Assembly: GCA_015232455.1 (NCBI GenBank)
Contig: JADFZQ010000001.1
Location: 481,052-545,051 of the forward strand
DNA length: 64,000 nt
Direction of reading: 5' to 3'
From: Desulfamplus sp.
GTDB taxonomy: Bacteria > Desulfobacterota > Desulfobacteria > Desulfobacterales > Desulfobacteraceae
Part shown: in pieces, positions 60,519 through 64,000 of the stretch
Layout: every line of letters starts with the position of its first letter
Position numbering within the stretch: position 1 is the first letter of the stretch
The notes under the pieces: generated by a model
Seen by the model: only the letters and a program-made list of their open reading frames with translations
The model's database searches: none
What the model was told of the DNA's origin: nothing
Translations under genes and position numbers: made by a program

Positions 60519-60731
60519 ATGAAGATAAAATACTTTTCAGATACAGATACGGCTCTTGTCGAGTTTTCTGACAAAGTTATTGAGGAAACAAGAGAAATTT
60601 CAGAAAATGTATATATTGACATAGATAGAAAAGGAAATCTTGTCAGCATGACGATAGAACATGCTAAAGAATATGCTAATCTTCCTGATTTGTCATATCA
60701 ACAAATTGAAAAAGAAAGAATGTCAGCATAA
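60519..60731 (+). CDS. DUF2283 protein, likely antitoxin partner
   Basis: A 70-residue protein of the DUF2283 type: MKIKYFSDTDTALVEFSD, then TREISENVYIDIDRKGNLVSMTIEHA and a helical end. DUF2283 proteins are usually paired with DUF4258 proteins as putative toxin-antitoxin modules. Here the partner is a C-terminal remnant, so the antitoxin is orphaned. ATG 60519 has AAGGAG 11 bases upstream, located within the end of the DUF4258 frame. The stop lies in the core GCATAAC of the next site. Confidence 0.82.
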   Translation: MKIKYFSDTDTALVEFSDKVIEETREISENVYIDIDRKGNLVSMTIEHAKEYANLPDLSYQQIEKERMSA

Positions 60732-60826
60732 CCCAGCGTTTTAGGGGACAACCCTACGGCGTGTTGGTTTTTGGCTAATCGACGTTATTGGTCGCAGTAG
60801 GTCTGCCTCTGAATTTGGCGTTAGGC
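60726..60826 (+). other. Compound attC-like site A2-8 (two joined ends)
   Basis: GCATAAC (60726-60732), then ATAACCCAGCGTTTTAGGGG as in site 2 of array 1, a right core GTTATTG at 60784-60790, and a second right core GTTAGGC at 60820-60826 after TTGGC. It looks like two attC halves fused with the cassette between them lost. Confidence 0.65.
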
Positions 60827-60884
60827 AAAAGTATTGCTGTCTCAATAAATCAATGCCAACAAATCACGAGAGGGAATAAACAGA

Positions 60885-62312
60885 ATGATCCTTATAAAAA
60901 AAATGAAATTGATAACAGTAATTTTATCTTTTATAGTTACTTTTATCACAGCATCGCTTGTATTTTGGCTTATAGGCGAAAAAAAAGCTGTTTTTGAAAA
61001 AAACGACAGCTTCTGGGCAAAAGAGATGAAACCCGCCAATGCCGCATTGAACAAAAATATTGAGGCAGATGTTGCTATTATCGGCGGTGGTTACACGGGT
61101 CTTTCGGCTGCATACCATTTGATGAAATACAATCATGCACTTAAAGTTGTGGTTTTGGAAGCCAAACAAGTTGGCAGCGGAGCTTCAGGACGGCATGGAG
61201 GAATGGTGTTGCCGCAACCGCCGACAGAATCATTTGAAATTGCATATGAAGATAATATTCACAAAAAAACTTACGAATTGACTTCACGCAACATGAAAGC
61301 CATGAAAAAAGTGTGTGAAGAAAGCGGTATTGAATGTGATTTAAAATTGGATGGTTTTGTCCATACCATCATTGATGAGGAAGATATACCTTACTACAAG
61401 GAATATGTCGAAGAAGCAAATGATCTGGGCATACCTCTTGAGTTCTGGAACGCCGAAAAAACCGAAGAAATGCTTGGAACTGAATATTATGCAGCTTCGG
61501 TTTACGATCCGAATGGCGGCAGTGTTCATGCCATCAAGTTCATCAATGCTTTGAAAATTATGGTTGAAAAAACAGGTGCTGTCATTTACGAAAACAGCAA
61601 AGTAAATGACATTTCAGAAGGCAAAATTATTGTATTGAAAGTAGGCGATGAAAACCATGAAGTTAAAGCCAAGAATATCGTTCTTGCCACCAATGCTTTT
61701 ACATCAAAATTGGGGTATTTTAAATACAGTGTTATGCCAGTTCATGCTCAAACTGCGGTAACAGAGCCTCTTACTGAAGAACAATTGGAAAGCATCGCAT
61801 GGGAGAGCCGTTTGCCCTTTTATGATTCAAAAAATTATCTCTTTCATTTGGTGTTGCGTGATGACAATCGCATCGTAATTGGTGGCGGAGATGCTGATTA
61901 CTATTTTAGAGGTGATTTGCAATACAGAGGTGATATTCAAAAAATATACGAACTGACAATGAGCGAATTGATAAAGATTTATCCAAGTTTAAAAGGAATC
62001 AAGTTTGAATATGTTTGGGACGGTTTATTGGGGATGACCTCTGATGAAATTCCAAAAGTGGGGGTAACAGGAAAGCACAACAATATCTATTATGGCTTGG
62101 CCTACAATGGACAGGGCGTTAATATGTCTTTTATGTTTGGTGAAGTGATTGCTTCTGTTTATAGCGGTAAAACTCACGGATGGAAAGACACACTATACTA
62201 CAGTTATAGTTCAGGGTTCCAAGAGTTTATTCCGCCAGAACCTTACAGATGGATTGGAGCAAAAACCTTGATGGAATATTACAAACGACAAGATAATAAA
62301 CTCAATAAATAA
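60885..62312 (+). CDS. Membrane-anchored FAD-dependent oxidoreductase (DAO family)
   Basis: A 475-residue protein with an N-terminal membrane helix (about residues 6-28) followed by a DAO-type FAD fold: ADVAIIGGGYTGLSAAYHL (FAD-binding GxGxxG), SGASGRHGGMVLPQPPTESF, GLLGMTSDEIPKVGV and the late AYNGQGVNMSF. It resembles gamma-glutamylputrescine/other amine oxidases, but the membrane anchor is unusual. Substrate unknown; an amine or amino acid is likely. The start ATG 60885 follows GAGAGGGA; ATG 60903 is an alternative. Both cassette cores match exactly (GTTAGGC/GCCTAAC). Confidence 0.82.
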   Translation: MILIKKMKLITVILSFIVTFITASLVFWLIGEKKAVFEKNDSFWAKEMKPANAALNKNIEADVAIIGGGYTGLSAAYHLMKYNHALKVVVLEAKQVGSGASGRHGGMVLPQPPTESFEIAYEDNIHKKTYELTSRNMKAMKKVCEESGIECDLKLDGFVHTIIDEEDIPYYKEYVEEANDLGIPLEFWNAEKTEEMLGTEYYAASVYDPNGGSVHAIKFINALKIMVEKTGAVIYENSKVNDISEGKIIVLKVGDENHEVKAKNIVLATNAFTSKLGYFKYSVMPVHAQTAVTEPLTEEQLESIAWESRLPFYDSKNYLFHLVLRDDNRIVIGGGDADYYFRGDLQYRGDIQKIYELTMSELIKIYPSLKGIKFEYVWDGLLGMTSDEIPKVGVTGKHNNIYYGLAYNGQGVNMSFMFGEVIASVYSGKTHGWKDTLYYSYSSGFQEFIPPEPYRWIGAKTLMEYYKRQDNKLNK

Positions 62313-62318
62313 TAAAGT

Positions 62319-62382
62319 GCCTAACAAATCGTTCCATCGGACGGGCAAAAAAAAACGCCCGCCGCTGAACTTAGTGTTAGCA
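62319..62382 (+). other. attC-like site A2-9
   Basis: GCCTAAC (62319-62325) to GTTAGCA (62376-62382). Stem: ATCGTTCCATCGGACGGGC against GCCCGCCGCTGAACTTAGT, with an A-rich loop of nine A's. Confidence 0.9.
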
Positions 62383-62400
62383 TCCCAATTGGAGATTGTC

Positions 62401-62877
62401 ATGTCAAAAACGGAAATCCCCAAAGCTGCTATTGAGCGGAATAAAGCTTGGATAGAAGCGGTTACAAAATCCTTGGGCGAAAGAAAGGATTTTAGTCTAA
62501 TACGAGCCACAATGAAAGATGCAGGGAAAAAATGTGCTGTTCAGCTTCTTGAAATGACCATTAACAATTTTGGGCGTAATCCAAGATCAGTCGATGAATT
62601 GATTGAAGCGATAAATAAACGGCGGCGAGATGTTTTAAAGGAAAGAACTTTTTGGCATAGAGAGGGCAATAAGGCTCATTTCAAACTCGAGAAGTGTGGT
62701 TGTGATTTAGTAGAGGCCGGTTTGGCAGAACCCAATCCTAATTTCTGCCTTTGTTCAGCCGGTATGTTTGAAAGTGTTTTTTCTCATGCTTGCAAAGGAA
62801 CTGTAAAAGCAGAGATTGTCAAAGCGATTGGTAGGGGTGATGAGTATTGTGAATTTATTGTTTATTTCGAAGAGTAA
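62401..62877 (+). CDS. DUF6144/V4R-like cysteine-containing protein
   Basis: A 158-residue protein ending in a Cys-rich section: KLEKCGCDLVEAGL, NPNFCLCSAGMFESVFSHACKG and then AEIVKAIGRGDEYCEFIVYF, where the strand G-D-x-Y-C-x-F matches the end of V4R/DUF6144/ATC-hydrolase-like small-molecule binding folds. The Cys cluster suggests metal or ligand binding. The start is ATG 62401 with GGAG 7 bases upstream; an in-frame ATG at 62317 would begin inside attC-like site A2-9. Its cassette edges are a perfect 9-bp match (GTTAGCATC/GATGCTAAC). Confidence 0.65.
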   Translation: MSKTEIPKAAIERNKAWIEAVTKSLGERKDFSLIRATMKDAGKKCAVQLLEMTINNFGRNPRSVDELIEAINKRRRDVLKERTFWHREGNKAHFKLEKCGCDLVEAGLAEPNPNFCLCSAGMFESVFSHACKGTVKAEIVKAIGRGDEYCEFIVYFEE

Positions 62878-62894
62878 AAGAATGGAGCTAAAGA

Positions 62895-62968
62895 TGCTAA
62901 CAACACCTTTGAGAGGGACATGCGTTACGCTGCCGCTCCACACATGCCCCTCAAGATGACTGTTGGCA
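62895..62968 (+). other. attC-like site A2-10
   Basis: TGCTAAC (62895-62901) to GTTGGCA (62962-62968). The arms AACACCTTTGAGAGGG and CCCCTCAAGATG pair; GTTACGCTGCCGCTCCACAC forms the loop region and echoes site A2-7. Confidence 0.88.
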
Positions 62969-63030
62969 AACAGTATCGTCATGGCTGGCTATTTGGGCTT
63001 AATCCTATATTTTATGTTATTATACACACT

Positions 63031-63744
63031 ATGGACGAGAACTTAACTAATATATATGGTAAAATCGTGGCAACGGAAATAGAGTATGAAAGATCATTTT
63101 TTCAGCTCTTCAATGATAGTATTATGTTACATCAACATGCTAATCAATATCTTGAAATAGACGACTTTAGAAGTACTCTATTTAGAGCTTCTATCTTAAA
63201 TACACTTCTTATCCCTGAGGCTGTAGCTAATATTTGCATTGAACATTTGAACTTAGAACGCTCTGTATATTACGAAATAGATCGATTGCCAGTACTAGCA
63301 AAGTTTGATTATTATTTAAGAACTAATTTCAGAAATAAATTTTTAGATAGGGGGATAGTAGAAATTGAGGGCTTAAAAGAGCTAAAACGTTTAAGGGATG
63401 ATTATGTTCATCCTAAGCATAGTAAAATATATTGGAATATTGATGAGAATGGTTCTGGAACAGGGGAGTGTGAAAAAACTAAGTTATTGAAGTTTAATAA
63501 AGCTCCTTCTTTTTGGGAAAAAGACGATTCGTTTTTGGCTATGGTTACTGTTCATAGATTTCTTCACTATTTTTTTATGACAAAATGTAGGTTCACAAAG
63601 GCTAAAGTTGCTTCGTTGTTATTTTCTTTATCGCATGATCCTAATGAAAAAGATTATAAAATACCTTGCTGGCCTAAATCATTTAAAGAAGAATTAAAAT
63701 CACAAGGAATAACAATCGATTATGTGAAAATCATATGGTATTAA
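63031..63744 (+). CDS. HEPN-like protein (last cassette)
   Basis: A 237-residue largely helical protein. LKELKRLRDDYVHPKHSK carries an R-x4-H motif (RDDYVH), the HEPN RNase signature, in a helical setting typical of HEPN domains. The fold of the rest is unknown. ATG 63031 is used as start, although no clear ribosome binding site is seen; the frame is open from 62920 through attC-like site A2-10, which is unlikely to be coding. No complementary core (TGCCAAC) or attC follows, so either the array ends here or the site has been lost to the transposase insertion nearby. Confidence 0.6.
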   Translation: MDENLTNIYGKIVATEIEYERSFFQLFNDSIMLHQHANQYLEIDDFRSTLFRASILNTLLIPEAVANICIEHLNLERSVYYEIDRLPVLAKFDYYLRTNFRNKFLDRGIVEIEGLKELKRLRDDYVHPKHSKIYWNIDENGSGTGECEKTKLLKFNKAPSFWEKDDSFLAMVTVHRFLHYFFMTKCRFTKAKVASLLFSLSHDPNEKDYKIPCWPKSFKEELKSQGITIDYVKIIWY

Positions 63745-63897
63745 GAAATAGTTGTTATTGAGTTTTTTTAATGTTTCTTCTCGCGTAATGACATCTTTGA
63801 TTTATCTTTTATCTTGTAATTTAGAATTGCCAACATTAATTAATATCAGGATATACTCAATGCTCAAAAAACAGGTAGCACCTCACTCAACCGTGGT

Positions 63898-64000
63898 TTA
63901 AAAAGTTGCCCATTTTTTGATGCGTTCAAGTGTTTTTTTACTTCTTCGTCCTCTTCCCTTGAAAACCCATGGTTGAGGACGCACTTTGTATTCCAGAAGC
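63898..64000 (-). CDS. Transposase, C-terminal end (runs off the window)
   Basis: The minus-strand frame ending in TAA (63900-63898) encodes LLEYKVRPQPWVFKGRGRRS followed by KKTLERIKKWATF, a C-terminus of the type found in IS4/IS1634-like transposases. Only about 34 residues are visible. The 150 bases between it and the last cassette gene hold the end of the element and no other gene. It marks the right boundary of array 2. Confidence 0.7.
   Translation of the reverse strand, partial: LLEYKVRPQPWVFKGRGRRSKKTLERIKKWATF

Larger units (their letters stand above)
53176..63744 (+). mobile_element. Gene-cassette array 2 (integron-like, no integrase in window)
   Basis: All genes lie on the plus strand and are separated by attC-like sites. 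The left and right cores match within single cassettes: GTTATCT/AGATAAC (53175, 54318), GTTAGAC/GTCTAAC (55119, 57138), GTTATGA/CATAAC (58152, 58792), GTTAGGC/GCCTAAC (60820, 62319), GTTAGCATC/GATGCTAAC (62376, 62893). Some units are damaged: the OmpA unit lacks its site, the HerA and DUF4258 units begin mid-gene. Base composition shifts from unit to unit, showing mixed origins. Confidence 0.85.

Noticed and set aside
62920..63030. Upstream extension of the last HEPN-like gene
   Set aside because: The extension is the attC-like site A2-10, which has a clear hairpin and matching cores.
1..64000. tRNA or rRNA genes
   Set aside because: No cloverleaf or conserved rRNA sequence was recognised in any intergenic gap by eye; a covariance search would be decisive.
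63850..64000. Alternative frame near the right end ending VLPVF
   Set aside because: The neighbouring frame encodes a transposase-like C-terminus (KGRGRRSKKTLERIKKW), which is the better explanation.

Overview
The window is about 64 kb of AT-rich bacterial chromosome. The core genes suggest a Gram-negative bacterium, most likely a deltaproteobacterium in the broad sense (Desulfobacterota). They include many sigma-54 activators, PAS/GGDEF and histidine-kinase genes, a split RdgC-like pair, a DUF1638-hydantoinase fusion, a long class II ketol-acid reductoisomerase, lipoproteins and OmpA-type proteins. This placement is an inference from gene content; no rRNA or tRNA is present to confirm it.

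Layout. (1) 1-2687 is ordinary chromosome: the start of an ABC-F ATPase (minus strand), a 122-bp MITE-like element, yjbQ and an HtrA/DegP protease. (2) 2847-12.7 kb is a run of small plus-strand genes separated by attC-like sites, i.e. a gene-cassette array of the integron type. It carries toxin-antitoxin modules, two trypsin-like proteases, a cupin, a NYN nuclease, a HEPN plus PD-(D/E)XK protein, a DJ-1/PfpI protein, a large PIN-like protein and an APH-like kinase. (3) 12.9-52.7 kb is core genome: RdgC-like pair, DUF1638-HyuA fusion, galU, a sigma-54 activator with alanine dehydrogenase, a Spy-like metal/stress protein, tatD, a K+ uptake system with two-component genes, a KefB-type antiporter, pabA/trpG, priA, diguanylate cyclases, ilvC, a DMT exporter, two periplasmic binding proteins, a hybrid kinase, lepA, valS, a PopZ-like acidic protein, pdxA and a YajG lipoprotein. 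(4) 52.9-63.7 kb is a second plus-strand cassette array: HEPN-like proteins, a GmrSD-type restriction enzyme, an OmpA protein, a methyltransferase, DinB, a truncated HerA ATPase, KTSC, DUF2283, a membrane-anchored FAD oxidoreductase and a DUF6144-like protein. The window ends in the 3' end of a transposase gene (minus strand).

The most interesting observation is the pair of cassette arrays and the element at their left edges. A ~233-bp sequence (2847-3080 and 52943-53175, with a shorter third copy at ~5915-6055) is shared by otherwise unrelated places. In all three copies the homology stops exactly at the G of a GTT core, and a different cassette follows. It is packed with alternating CCTGATAA / TTATCAGG half-sites. 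This is how an attI-like primary insertion site, or an unusual attC, would look. No integron integrase is visible in the window, so the arrays are of the integrase-less (CALIN) type as far as can be seen. Within most cassettes the first bases after GTT are the exact reverse complement of the core at the cassette's own right end, as expected if each moved as a circle.

How the genes work together: the core region has a plausible alanine-catabolism regulon (a sigma-54 activator with ACT and PAS domains, a well-formed -24/-12 promoter and palindromic candidate enhancers upstream of ald) and a K+ homeostasis block (KtrA/KtrB, histidine kinase, two response regulators, and nearby KefB). The cassette genes are mostly unrelated to each other but strongly biased to nucleases, toxins, proteases and restriction, consistent with a reservoir of defence and stabilisation functions.
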